Below are positions 1 through 7,317 of a DNA stretch of 16,998 nucleotides, in pieces (the first letter of the stretch is position 1; each line of letters opens with the position of its first letter). The translations under genes were made by a program, and so were the position numbers. Below the pieces are notes generated by a model. The model saw only the letters and a program-made list of their open reading frames with translations. It searched no databases and had not been told where the DNA came from. The DNA comes from an uncultured Erysipelotrichaceae bacterium. Lineage in GTDB: Bacteria > Bacillota_I > Bacilli_A > Erysipelotrichales > Erysipelotrichaceae. Location: positions 1-16,998 of the forward strand of contig CACZNO010000090.1 of assembly GCA_902782505.1 (NCBI GenBank), given 5' to 3'.

Positions 1-285
1 CATGATTCACTGGATAAAGTACTGGAGAAATATCTGGGCCTGGAGAAAGTTCATCTGATTCTGTGCGGTAACGGAAACCGGATCGCAGCGGAAAGAGAAC
101 AGTGGTCCGACGGCGCGAACACGATTTGTATCCGTCCGGGTACGGTTATCGCGTATGACCGCAACCATATCACCAACGACGCTTTGCGGAAGGCGGGAAT
201 CAAGGTTATCGAGATTCCGTCCTGCGAATTGTCGCGCGGAAGAGGCGGGCCGCATTGCCTGACAATGGCTTTGGTGCGTGAATAA
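1..285 (+). CDS. arcA: Arginine deiminase, C-terminal fragment (5' end outside window)
   Basis: The open frame enters at base 1 and stops at 283-285, giving the last 94 residues. It contains the hallmarks of the arginine deiminase C-terminus: [16 protein letters not shown], then a YDRN segment, and the terminal active-site stretch SRGRGGPHC in which the Cys (residue 86 of the fragment, eight residues before the end) is the catalytic nucleophile. The enzyme hydrolyses L-arginine to citrulline and ammonia in the cytosol, the first step of the ADI pathway that yields ATP and raises pH. The other arc genes are not in the window. A strong terminator follows five bases after the stop codon, so this is the last gene of its transcript. 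The identification rests on motifs I recognise; the N-terminal half cannot be checked. Confidence 0.93.
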   Translation, partial: HDSLDKVLEKYLGLEKVHLILCGNGNRIAAEREQWSDGANTICIRPGTVIAYDRNHITNDALRKAGIKVIEIPSCELSRGRGGPHCLTMALVRE

Positions 286-289
286 CAGG

Positions 290-329
290 AAAAGCATGCG
301 TTTCCTTCGGCGGGAATGCGTGCTTTTTT
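290..329 (+). terminator. Rho-independent terminator after arcA
   Basis: A 16-bp stem (290-305 with 312-327, including a few G-T pairs) closes a TTCGGC loop and runs into a T-rich tail. It sits directly behind the arcA stop codon and separates arcA from the lipoprotein gene. Confidence 0.88.
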
Positions 330-420
330 CCGCAAGGAAGCCTTCGGTTATAGGAAGCCGAGAAGGCGCATGATAGAATATGCATAACCGGATACCGTTC
401 CCCGGGAAAGGAGATATTCC

Positions 421-3297
421 ATGTATCATATACCAAGGAGAAAAAGGATACGCCTTACGGCGCTGTTTTTGGCAATATTGATGTGTTTGACTTCCTGTCA
501 GCCCAAACCTCCTGTCAACCCTGTAAATCCCGTTGATCCCGGTAATCAGCCGGGAAAAAAGGACGAGGATACCGGGAAGGACGGACGGGATCTTTCCGAT
601 GAAGTGATTGTTTTGCCGGACGAATACGGCCACAGCGAAATGATCATGGAACGGCCGGTGGAGGGAATGCTGATTATGGCTCCGGCGGACGCCTTTGAAA
701 AGGATACTTCCTTCCGTGTTGCGCCGGTAACAGAGGCAGAAGGGATGCTGAAGGCAGCGTTTGAAATGCTCGATTACATGGGCAACATGCCGCTGGCGGC
801 TTTTGAGATGGACGCGGGTCTGGAAGACGATGAGATCATTCCGGGTTTTTATACCGTCACCATGAGCGCGGAAGCACTGGGCGTCGATCCTGCGCACGGA
901 GATTGTGTTTCCGTATTCCGTATCGGAGATAACGGGAGTTTTTATGAACTGCCGGCCGAAGTAGAAAACGGCAATATCACGGTTACCTGCGACCAGAACA
1001 GCGTGCTTGCCTACACGATTGCCGCCGCGGTGATCGGAGCGGCGGTATACGGGATCAAACGCTGGGAGAACGATTTATCGAAACAGTATTTCTATGACAG
1101 CAAGAAAAAACAGTATTCTCTGAAAGGGTCCAATCCCTACGGTTACTATAAGATCATATGGAACATGCAGGACATCAACTACGATTATTCTGAAGCCGAA
1201 GATCGCATCCGGGAAATCACGGAAAGTTACGAAAGAAGAAAAGACGAGCTCTACAAGAAATATAAAGAAGAGTATCTTTTTGACGCGGACAACATCCTGA
1301 ACATTTTCTCCCGGACCAAGTCGGTTTATGAAGTTCTGGCGGAGGAACTGGAAAAGGACGCGGAATTCAAGAAACTCTCCAAGGAAATGAAGGAACCGGA
1401 GGTCATCGAGTTTACAAAGAAATGCATAGACAACGCCTTCGAGTTCCTTGCAAAAGATCAGAAATTGCGCATGCCGACCGGGGAAGTCGAGTTCATCGTG
1501 GAATACAGCACCGAGGATGAACAGGTTTTGGCGACTGCCCAGTCCAGAGTCTATAATGAAGGCTTCATCACATTGAAACTGGGACCGATCCTGAACGGCA
1601 GCAAGAAAAACAGGGACAATTTCCTTCTGACCGTTACCCATGAGCTTTGTCATGTTTGCCAGCCGAAATACCGCGCCCCCGGCAAGTGGTCGGAATCCAA
1701 CCGCTATGATGAAATGGTGGCAGCCTGTATGGAACAGGAAGCGTACTACTACTATCTCAATAAAGACTTACTGGATGAAGAAGCGAAGAGCGATTTCTCA
1801 CCCGTTGATTTCTGGTCGACCATGAACCTTCCCATCGATAAGGCGGCGGATACCGGCAAACAAGACAAAGACCTCATCATTATGCGGCATCAGGGATATC
1901 TTTTAGCGCTGTTCCTGCGGTATCTCAAGGAGAATTCCGGACATTACGCGAGTTATCACACCATCATGCGTTCACGCGGCTCCATTTTATCGAAGGGATA
2001 CTATGCGGAACCGGGCGTCTCCGGTCCCTTGATGGCGGCTTTCGGGATTTCTGAAGCAGAGTTTGATATGCACTACCGCATGTTCATCCGCAAAAACAAG
2101 GACCGGATGTCTTCCACCTACACCACCGACCTGAACGATAACGAATACAAGATGTACGAACCGCAAACCTTAACGGAACGTGATAAGATTCATGTCGTAT
2201 GCACGACCGAAGGCAGCTACACCGCCGGCATCCGCGGCTTTAAACAAAATGAACAATCCTACGCACTTCCGTTGTTGGTGGTGCCCGATTCCAATCTGAA
2301 AACCCAGCAGCCGGAACTGGACCTGGTGCCGATCGGGAATTTCGTGACGGTCGGAAAAGTGACCTATATGGAAGCGGAGAAGGGCGTCCGGAAGAGCGAT
2401 CCCTACCGTAAGATCCTGGAAGTTCACGGAAGCCTTGGCAAATCCAATACAGCGGAACGGAACACCGGTTATACCGTATATCCGCTGGGCAAACCCAAAA
2501 AACCGGTGCTGAACGAGACCGGGAACGCATTGACCGTCCAGATGCCGACGCTGGACGGAGCCATCAAAGACGGCTACATGGACGGGTATCTTCTGAAGAT
2601 AGAAACCAGTTTCGGCGACAAGAAAAACTATGAACTGAACAAGGACTTCTTTGAAAAACTGGTCAACGTGGACAAGAGCAAGCTCTACGGCACGCACGAC
2701 ATGAGTCGGGAGATGGAAGTTACCGTCACGCTCAGGGAATTCCTCAAGGACGGCGACAAGAGATACTACGGGGTGGAAAGCGATCCGGTGAAATTCACCC
2801 TCAGCAAAGCCGACACTGTCACCGGTAAAACAGAGATTTTCGTCTATCCGTCGGGTCTTACGGATCATTACACGATGGAAGGCGGACGTATTACCGCGAA
2901 TCTGGGAGCAAATCCCGAAAACAAATGGGAATTGGTGCTGGAAGGACAGATTATGGCCGGGGAGACCCTGCGCTTTGTCAGAAACAGCGGATCGGAAGGC
3001 GATTATTTCACCGAATTGAGTTACTGCTCGGCGGAAGGGCAATCCCGCTATGCGATTGAAGGAGCGGAATCCAGCAGTGTTGTACTGGAACCGGTCGCAT
3101 CTTTAGGCCGCATTCAGAAAAACGTGAAGGATAAATCCAACGGCAAGACCGCCAACTGTATCTATATCACCACGGGGAATATCCTGCTCAGCGATGAAAA
3201 CGGAAACTCGGATTACACGTCCATGTGTATCACCCTGTATATCGTGGATTCCTATACCCAACCCTCGATAGGTTCCGAAATTTCATGGACACCGTGA
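421..3297 (+). CDS. Large lipoprotein with HExxH metallopeptidase-like motif
   Basis: This is a 958-residue protein that I cannot name. It begins with a basic N-terminus and a hydrophobic run ending in the lipobox LTSC (Cys26), followed by a Pro/Asn-rich linker, so it should be exported and lipid-anchored on the outer face of the membrane. Residues about 60-190 form a beta-rich domain, ending in an unusual hydrophobic Ala/Ile/Val stretch at 194-212. A charged helical region follows. At 407-411 is HELCH, an HExxH zinc-site motif, with E431 or E438 (DEMVAACMEQE) a plausible third ligand in gluzincin style. After about 620 the sequence is beta-rich and resembles fibronectin-III or other adhesive modules. 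The start is supported by AAAGGAG at 407-413, seven bases upstream. Between the arcA terminator and this gene (330-420) I see only a weak hairpin and a possible -10 (TAGAAT, 374-379). Peptidase activity is inferred from the motif alone. Confidence 0.82.
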   Translation: MYHIPRRKRIRLTALFLAILMCLTSCQPKPPVNPVNPVDPGNQPGKKDEDTGKDGRDLSDEVIVLPDEYGHSEMIMERPVEGMLIMAPADAFEKDTSFRVAPVTEAEGMLKAAFEMLDYMGNMPLAAFEMDAGLEDDEIIPGFYTVTMSAEALGVDPAHGDCVSVFRIGDNGSFYELPAEVENGNITVTCDQNSVLAYTIAAAVIGAAVYGIKRWENDLSKQYFYDSKKKQYSLKGSNPYGYYKIIWNMQDINYDYSEAEDRIREITESYERRKDELYKKYKEEYLFDADNILNIFSRTKSVYEVLAEELEKDAEFKKLSKEMKEPEVIEFTKKCIDNAFEFLAKDQKLRMPTGEVEFIVEYSTEDEQVLATAQSRVYNEGFITLKLGPILNGSKKNRDNFLLTVTHELCHVCQPKYRAPGKWSESNRYDEMVAACMEQEAYYYYLNKDLLDEEAKSDFSPVDFWSTMNLPIDKAADTGKQDKDLIIMRHQGYLLALFLRYLKENSGHYASYHTIMRSRGSILSKGYYAEPGVSGPLMAAFGISEAEFDMHYRMFIRKNKDRMSSTYTTDLNDNEYKMYEPQTLTERDKIHVVCTTEGSYTAGIRGFKQNEQSYALPLLVVPDSNLKTQQPELDLVPIGNFVTVGKVTYMEAEKGVRKSDPYRKILEVHGSLGKSNTAERNTGYTVYPLGKPKKPVLNETGNALTVQMPTLDGAIKDGYMDGYLLKIETSFGDKKNYELNKDFFEKLVNVDKSKLYGTHDMSREMEVTVTLREFLKDGDKRYYGVESDPVKFTLSKADTVTGKTEIFVYPSGLTDHYTMEGGRITANLGANPENKWELVLEGQIMAGETLRFVRNSGSEGDYFTELSYCSAEGQSRYAIEGAESSSVVLEPVASLGRIQKNVKDKSNGKTANCIYITTGNILLSDENGNSDYTSMCITLYIVDSYTQPSIGSEISWTP

Positions 3298-3298
3298 A

Positions 3299-3331
3299 AA
3301 AACACCTCCTGTACCGTACAGGGGGTGTTTT
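3299..3331. terminator. Bidirectional terminator between convergent genes
   Basis: A 15-bp inverted repeat (3299-3313 with 3317-3331, one G-T pair) has an A-run on its left and a T-run on its right, so it can end transcripts from both directions. It lies two bases after the lipoprotein stop and nine bases before the stop of the minus-strand lipid kinase gene. Confidence 0.9.
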
Positions 3332-3339
3332 CTTGTGTG

Positions 3340-4236
3340 TTATTCTTCCGGCACCATGATGGAGATGCCGCCCGGATAGATGCTGAAGTCGATTTCTCCG
3401 GGATTTCCGCCGTATTCCCCGTCGAGGGTCCATTCTGTTTTTTCGTCCGCCAGAATTCTTGCGGAAGAGATTCTGCGCAATACGATGTGCGGATTGTCGT
3501 AGTCGCCGCGCAATAACGCGGAAGCCGTTTCGGTGAGTTCCTGCAGGTTTTCGGGGCACTTGATCAGAAGAAGTTCAAACTTTCCGTCGTGTAATTCGTT
3601 CGAGGTCATTCCCGCGAATTTCATACCCGCCACGGACAGGGAATTCGCGATGGCTCCGAATAGGTAGTCGCCTTCCAGGGTCTCGTCTTCCAGTTCCACC
3701 CGCAGATGGCACTTCTTGGAAAGCTGTTCGGGAATGGAACCGATGGCGGTCAGCACATAGGCAGTGTAGCCGAAGATATTCTTGAAGGTTTGATCGGTAG
3801 TATAGGCGACAGCGGAGAAAGCGCCGAAGGAAGCGACGTACAGGAAAAACCGGTCGTTGAATTTTCCGACGTCGTACAACAGGGCTGTACCGCCGGTAAT
3901 GATTTCGGAAGCTTTACCGGTGTCTCTGGGCAGCTTGAGATTCTGCGAGAAATCGTTGGTGGTGCCGGCGGGAATATAACCGATGACCGGATGCATATCT
4001 TTCCGGATCAATTCGTTGACGGTATGATTTAACGTACCGTCGCCGCCGATACAGACGACGGAATCATAGGCGGTATCCGTGAGAATGTCTTTCAGTTCCG
4101 CGTGAATTCCTTCCGCAATCGGAAAGACGGTGACCGCATACCCGTTGGAGGAAAAATGTTTGACCAGACGAAAAGCGCTGTTTCCGTTATGTCCGGTTCC
4201 GGCTTTTTCGTTGATGATCAGCAGGAGTTTCTTCAT
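3340..4236 (-). CDS. Diacylglycerol kinase family lipid kinase (YegS/BmrU/DagK type)
   Basis: The 298-residue product belongs to the soluble diacylglycerol/sphingosine kinase fold. It starts MKKLLLIINEKAGTG, where NxKAG is the first nucleotide-site motif. GGDGTLN is at 64-70 (ATP binding, typical of this family) and PAGTTNDF at 89-96. The C-terminal beta domain carries LHDGKFELLLIK. Family members phosphorylate diacylglycerol to phosphatidic acid (DgkB) or act on related lipids at the inner membrane face; the exact substrate cannot be read here. A start ten codons further upstream is possible, but the ATG at 4236 is preceded by GAGGTG at seven bases and begins exactly where family members do. 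The gene is divergent from the CorC pair and convergent with the lipoprotein gene, and probably forms its own transcript. Confidence 0.9.
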   Translation of the reverse strand: MKKLLLIINEKAGTGHNGNSAFRLVKHFSSNGYAVTVFPIAEGIHAELKDILTDTAYDSVVCIGGDGTLNHTVNELIRKDMHPVIGYIPAGTTNDFSQNLKLPRDTGKASEIITGGTALLYDVGKFNDRFFLYVASFGAFSAVAYTTDQTFKNIFGYTAYVLTAIGSIPEQLSKKCHLRVELEDETLEGDYLFGAIANSLSVAGMKFAGMTSNELHDGKFELLLIKCPENLQELTETASALLRGDYDNPHIVLRRISSARILADEKTEWTLDGEYGGNPGEIDFSIYPGGISIMVPEE

Positions 4237-4291
4237 TCTAAGCACCTCAAGTCTATTGTATATCATTCCGGCAAAACAACGGAAGAATATC

Positions 4292-4320
4292 TTGACAATA
4301 AACCCCGGATATCAAATAAT
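4292..4320 (+). promoter_or_regulatory. Sigma-A-type promoter for the CorC-like pair
   Basis: A perfect -35 box TTGACA (4292-4297) is followed after 17 bases by AATAAT (4315-4320), five of six matches to TATAAT. Transcription would begin near 4327, about 37 bases ahead of the first CorC-like gene. Confidence 0.75.
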
Positions 4321-4363
4321 TATGTACATTGATAGACATCGGTTAGGAGTGTGATCAGTCTTT

Positions 4364-5656
4364 ATGGACGGCGACGGTCGAAGTACCTGGTTACTGGCAG
4401 TTGTATTATGTATTCTCGGAGCTTTTTATTTTGCGGTTACAGAGACCGCTTTTGCGTCTGTTTCGAGAAATAAAATCAAAACCCTTGCGGAAAAAGATAA
4501 TGAAAAAGCGAAAACCGCTTTATATATACTGGATCATTTTGATTCGGCGATCACGACGATTCTCATTTGCACCAACATTCTGCATATCGCGGCGGCATCC
4601 ATCGTTACGGTCAACGTAACACGGATCTGGGGACTGAACGCAGTTTCGGTTTCCACGATCATTACGACCCTCGCGGTGTTTTTCTTCGCTGAAATGCTGC
4701 CGAAATCCATCGCGCGGAAATACAGCAGCAAGCTTTCGCTGGCGACCGCCGGTGTTCTGCGTTTTTTCATGATCGTTTTGAAACCTCTGGCGTCGTTATT
4801 GACCTGGATCGGAAACGGTGCGGCAAAACTCACCAAGGGGGACGGAGAAGTATCGGTCACGGAAGATGAACTCTACGATATCATTGAGGATATGACGGAA
4901 TCCGGTTCCTTGGACGAGGAACAGGGCGATTTGATTTCGTCGGCTCTGCAGTTCCAGGATGTGACCGCGGAAAGTATTCTGACCAGCCGTGTGGATGTGG
5001 TCGGAATCGACGTCAAAATGTCCACGGAAGAAATCATTGATATCATCAAGAAAGGCAACCACAGCCGCCTTCCGGTGTATGAAGGCTCTTTGGACCATAT
5101 TATCGGCATCCTTTCGATCCGCAAATTCGTCAAGGCATATCTTTCGGGAAAACCGGTGAAGGATATTACAAAGATCATGGAGAAACCGATTTTCGTCCAT
5201 CAGTCGGCGAAGATCGACGATCTTCTGAGTATGATGTCCAAGGAAAAACAGAATCTTGCGGTCGTTACCGACAATTACGGCGGAACCCTCGGGATCGTAT
5301 CCGTGGAAGATATTCTGGAAGAGCTCGTCGGAGAGATCTGGGATGAAGACGACTCGGCGCAGGAGACGTTCGTGAAAATTACGGATGATCTTTACAGCGT
5401 CGACGCGGATGATCTGGTGACGGATGTGCTGGATGAACTCGGCGTGGAATATGACGAGGAAACGGAAGACGAATTATCCAACAAGCTGATGAGCGAACTG
5501 GCATACGAACACTTCCAGGAGATTCCCAAGGAAGGAGACCGTTTCCGCTATCTGAACACGGAAATCACGGTGCAGATCATGAAACAGAACCGCATTGTGC
5601 GCCTGAAGGTGAAAATCCTTCCGGAGGAACAGGAGAAAGAAGGTGAGGACAGATGA
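4364..5656 (+). CDS. CNNM/CorC (HlyC) family membrane protein, first copy
   Basis: This 430-residue protein has the full architecture of the hemolysin C/CorC family. An N-terminal DUF21 (CNNM) membrane domain of three to four helices spans about 8-150 and includes AEMLPKSIARK, the conserved acidic-Pro-Lys motif. A CBS pair spans about 207-330 (SRLPVYEG, AVVTDNYGGTLGIVSVED, ELVGEIWDE), and a C-terminal CorC_HlyC domain about 345-423. Relatives are implicated in Mg2+ efflux or tolerance and in other cation homeostasis; the hemolysin name is historical. The ATG at 4364 is forced by an in-frame stop at 4352-4354. The visible RBS (AGGAG, 4345-4349) is 14 bases away, longer than usual, which may mean weak initiation. 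The gene overlaps its paralogue by four bases, so the two are co-transcribed and translationally coupled. Confidence 0.92.
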   Translation: MDGDGRSTWLLAVVLCILGAFYFAVTETAFASVSRNKIKTLAEKDNEKAKTALYILDHFDSAITTILICTNILHIAAASIVTVNVTRIWGLNAVSVSTIITTLAVFFFAEMLPKSIARKYSSKLSLATAGVLRFFMIVLKPLASLLTWIGNGAAKLTKGDGEVSVTEDELYDIIEDMTESGSLDEEQGDLISSALQFQDVTAESILTSRVDVVGIDVKMSTEEIIDIIKKGNHSRLPVYEGSLDHIIGILSIRKFVKAYLSGKPVKDITKIMEKPIFVHQSAKIDDLLSMMSKEKQNLAVVTDNYGGTLGIVSVEDILEELVGEIWDEDDSAQETFVKITDDLYSVDADDLVTDVLDELGVEYDEETEDELSNKLMSELAYEHFQEIPKEGDRFRYLNTEITVQIMKQNRIVRLKVKILPEEQEKEGEDR

Positions 5657-6909
5657 CGTGGATCATTGCCGGAATCATTGTCTGTGTCCTTCTGTCGGCG
5701 TTTTTCTCCTCCTCGGAGATGTCTTTGTCCTCCTGTAACAAGATCCGTCTGGAGAATCTGGAGGAAGAAGGAAACACTTCCGCGAAAACGGCGCGTAAGC
5801 TGACTGAAGCGTACGATGACACCTTATCGACGATCCTGGTGGGTAATAACCTCGTGAATTTCGCAGCGTCTTCTTTGGCGTCTGTGCTGGTGATTTTGTT
5901 GTTCGGGGAAGGGTATGCGTGGGTGTCCACGCTGGTGCTGACCCTGGTCGTCATCATCTTCGGCGAAACGATTCCGAAGATCGTTTCCAAGAAAAATGCG
6001 ACAAGATTCGCGCTGGGCGTCGCAAAGCCGGTGCGCTTCCTGTCAATCCTTCTGAAGCCGGTGACCTGGATCGTTGTCAAACTGGTCGATCTGATCACGC
6101 TTCCGATGAAAGGGGAAACCGATGATGAAGATGCGGCGGTGGAAGAACTGCACACGTTGATCGATACCGCAGAAGATGAAGAGGTTCTGGATGAAGACTC
6201 TTCCGAATTGGTCAGTGCGGCCATCGATTTCGCAGATATTTCCGTATCCGAAGTTATGACTGCCCGGGTGGACATCCTGGCAATCGACATCGACGACGAC
6301 AAGAAAGAGATCCGCAAGATCGTTGAAGATGCACCGTATTCCCGTATTCCGGTTTATGAGGACAGCATCGACAACATTATCGGCGTCCTTTTGGTCAATC
6401 ACTATCTGAAGGCTTCTCTGGAAAATCCGGACGTTGATATCCGGCCGTTATTGATGCAGCCTTATTTCACGTATAAAACGAGGAAACTTCCGAGTGTTCT
6501 GGAAATGTTAAGGGATTCCCAACAGCACATGGCGATCGTGACGGATGAATACGGCGGAACACTGGGCGTCGTCACGATGGAAGACGTGCTGGAAAAACTG
6601 GTCGGGGAGATCTGGGATGAGACCGACGTGGTCGAAGACCGGATCATGGTGAAAGGCGAAGGCGTCTATGAAATTGAAGGCGATACGCCGGTTTCGGAAT
6701 TGCTGGATCTCATGGATTGGGATTATGACGCGTTCGAATACGAAAGCGAAACCGTCGGCGGATGGTGCATCGAAATGCTGGAAGGATTCCCGGATGAAGG
6801 AGCTTCCTTCACCTATGAAGACTGCACGTTTACGGTGATTGAGGTGGATGAACGGCGGGTCAATAAAGTACGCCTGGAAATCCCCGAAAAAGAAAAACCG
6901 GAAGACTAA
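5653..6909 (+). CDS. CNNM/CorC (HlyC) family membrane protein, second copy
   Basis: This 418-residue paralogue of the preceding gene has the same order: DUF21 membrane domain about 1-140 (GETIPKIVSKK in the conserved acidic-Pro-Lys position), CBS pair about 200-325 (YSRIPVYED, AIVTDEYGGTLGVVTMED, KLVGEIWDE) and CorC_HlyC domain about 335-412. It begins in an ATGA overlap with the upstream stop, with AGGTGAGG (5641-5648) as RBS, so it is translationally coupled. Sequence identity between the two copies is moderate, which argues for an old duplication and perhaps a heterodimer, since CNNM proteins work as dimers. A cation (Mg2+ or similar) transport or homeostasis role follows from the family. 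Transcription ends at the hairpin beginning at 6913. Confidence 0.92.
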   Translation: MTWIIAGIIVCVLLSAFFSSSEMSLSSCNKIRLENLEEEGNTSAKTARKLTEAYDDTLSTILVGNNLVNFAASSLASVLVILLFGEGYAWVSTLVLTLVVIIFGETIPKIVSKKNATRFALGVAKPVRFLSILLKPVTWIVVKLVDLITLPMKGETDDEDAAVEELHTLIDTAEDEEVLDEDSSELVSAAIDFADISVSEVMTARVDILAIDIDDDKKEIRKIVEDAPYSRIPVYEDSIDNIIGVLLVNHYLKASLENPDVDIRPLLMQPYFTYKTRKLPSVLEMLRDSQQHMAIVTDEYGGTLGVVTMEDVLEKLVGEIWDETDVVEDRIMVKGEGVYEIEGDTPVSELLDLMDWDYDAFEYESETVGGWCIEMLEGFPDEGASFTYEDCTFTVIEVDERRVNKVRLEIPEKEKPED

Positions 6910-6912
6910 AAG

Positions 6913-6957
6913 AAAAATGATGTGTGTTGAATACGCATCATTTTTTTTTTTTTTTTT
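6913..6957. terminator. Bidirectional terminator with an exceptionally long T tract
   Basis: A 13-bp stem (6913-6925 with 6933-6945, one G-T pair) with a seven-base loop is followed by an uninterrupted run of 17 T residues (6941-6957). On the other strand it has an A-rich entry and a TTTTTCTTTT-like exit, so it can also terminate the convergent small membrane protein gene. Confidence 0.9.
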
Positions 6958-6971
6958 AACCTCGGATGCGG

Positions 6972-7166
6972 CTATTTTCTGTTTTCTTTAAGGCCGGAAG
7001 CGTAAATGCCGGACCCGGCGAAAATAATCGGAAGAATCAAATCGAAAAACGGTTCAAAGGTATACTTTCCGCCCAGAATCAGTACTTCGATCAAAAAATC
7101 CGCCAGATTGAAAATGGCAATCGTGACAATGAGAATGATCAGGTTGTTGATGAGTTGCTTGTTCAT
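6972..7166 (-). CDS. Small two-helix membrane protein, 64 aa, unknown function
   Basis: I do not recognise this protein. It has two hydrophobic helices (about residues 6-29 and 39-58) joined by a short loop, with a charged C-terminus (LKENRK), consistent with a small inner-membrane protein. I take it as real and not a chance frame because the ATG at 7166 has AGGAG eight bases upstream, a perfect -10 box lies further upstream, and the stop is followed by a hairpin usable as a terminator. It is monocistronic, convergent with the CorC pair and divergent from the pullulanase gene. No function can be assigned from sequence alone. Confidence 0.72.
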   Translation of the reverse strand: MNKQLINNLIILIVTIAIFNLADFLIEVLILGGKYTFEPFFDLILPIIFAGSGIYASGLKENRK

Positions 7167-7189
7167 GATTAGATCTCCTGTTGTCTTCT

Positions 7190-7219
7190 ATTATACGCGA
7201 TTTACCGCAAGACAGTGAA
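7190..7219 (-). promoter_or_regulatory. Promoter of the 64-aa membrane protein gene
   Basis: Read on the minus strand, a perfect TATAAT (7190-7195) is preceded after 18 bases by TTCACT (7214-7219), four of six matches to the -35 consensus. It points at the ATG at 7166 through the AGGAG site at 7175-7179. Confidence 0.6.
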
Positions 7220-7286
7220 TAAACCTGCAGGGGATGCCCCGTTGGAAGATTTGTGATTCCGTTCATGCGGGATAAAGTATTTGTAT

Positions 7287-7292
7287 TATAAT
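7287..7292 (+). promoter_or_regulatory. -10 box of the pullulanase gene promoter
   Basis: A perfect TATAAT lies 25 bases ahead of the pullulanase ATG. The best -35 candidate is poor (TTCATG at 7262-7267, spacing 19), so the promoter may be weak or need an activator. AGAGG (7306-7310) is the RBS. Confidence 0.55.
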
Positions 7293-7317
7293 AGAAATAA
7301 CAGACAGAGGTACTCTT

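Noticed and set aside
341..368. Imperfect hairpin between the arcA terminator and the lipoprotein gene
   Set aside because: The pairing has bulges and no T tract or known leader motif, so I see no support for a riboswitch or second terminator.
7..897. Long minus-strand open frame (296 codons) covering the arcA end and the lipoprotein start
   Set aside because: It runs antisense through two well-supported genes and across a terminator, has no RBS, and its product is Arg/His-rich with no recognisable domain, typical of a shadow frame.
2170..3042. 290-codon minus-strand frame inside the lipoprotein gene
   Set aside because: It is entirely antisense to a gene with lipobox, RBS and a sensible protein, and its product shows no family pattern.
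4255..4260. TACAAT as -10 box for the minus-strand lipid kinase
   Set aside because: Transcription would start on top of the RBS and there is no matching -35 box; the real promoter is not clear to me.
4237..4266. Upstream start giving a 308-residue lipid kinase
   Set aside because: The ten extra residues precede the conserved MKKLLLIINEKAG opening, and the strong GAGGTG site is placed for the ATG at 4236.
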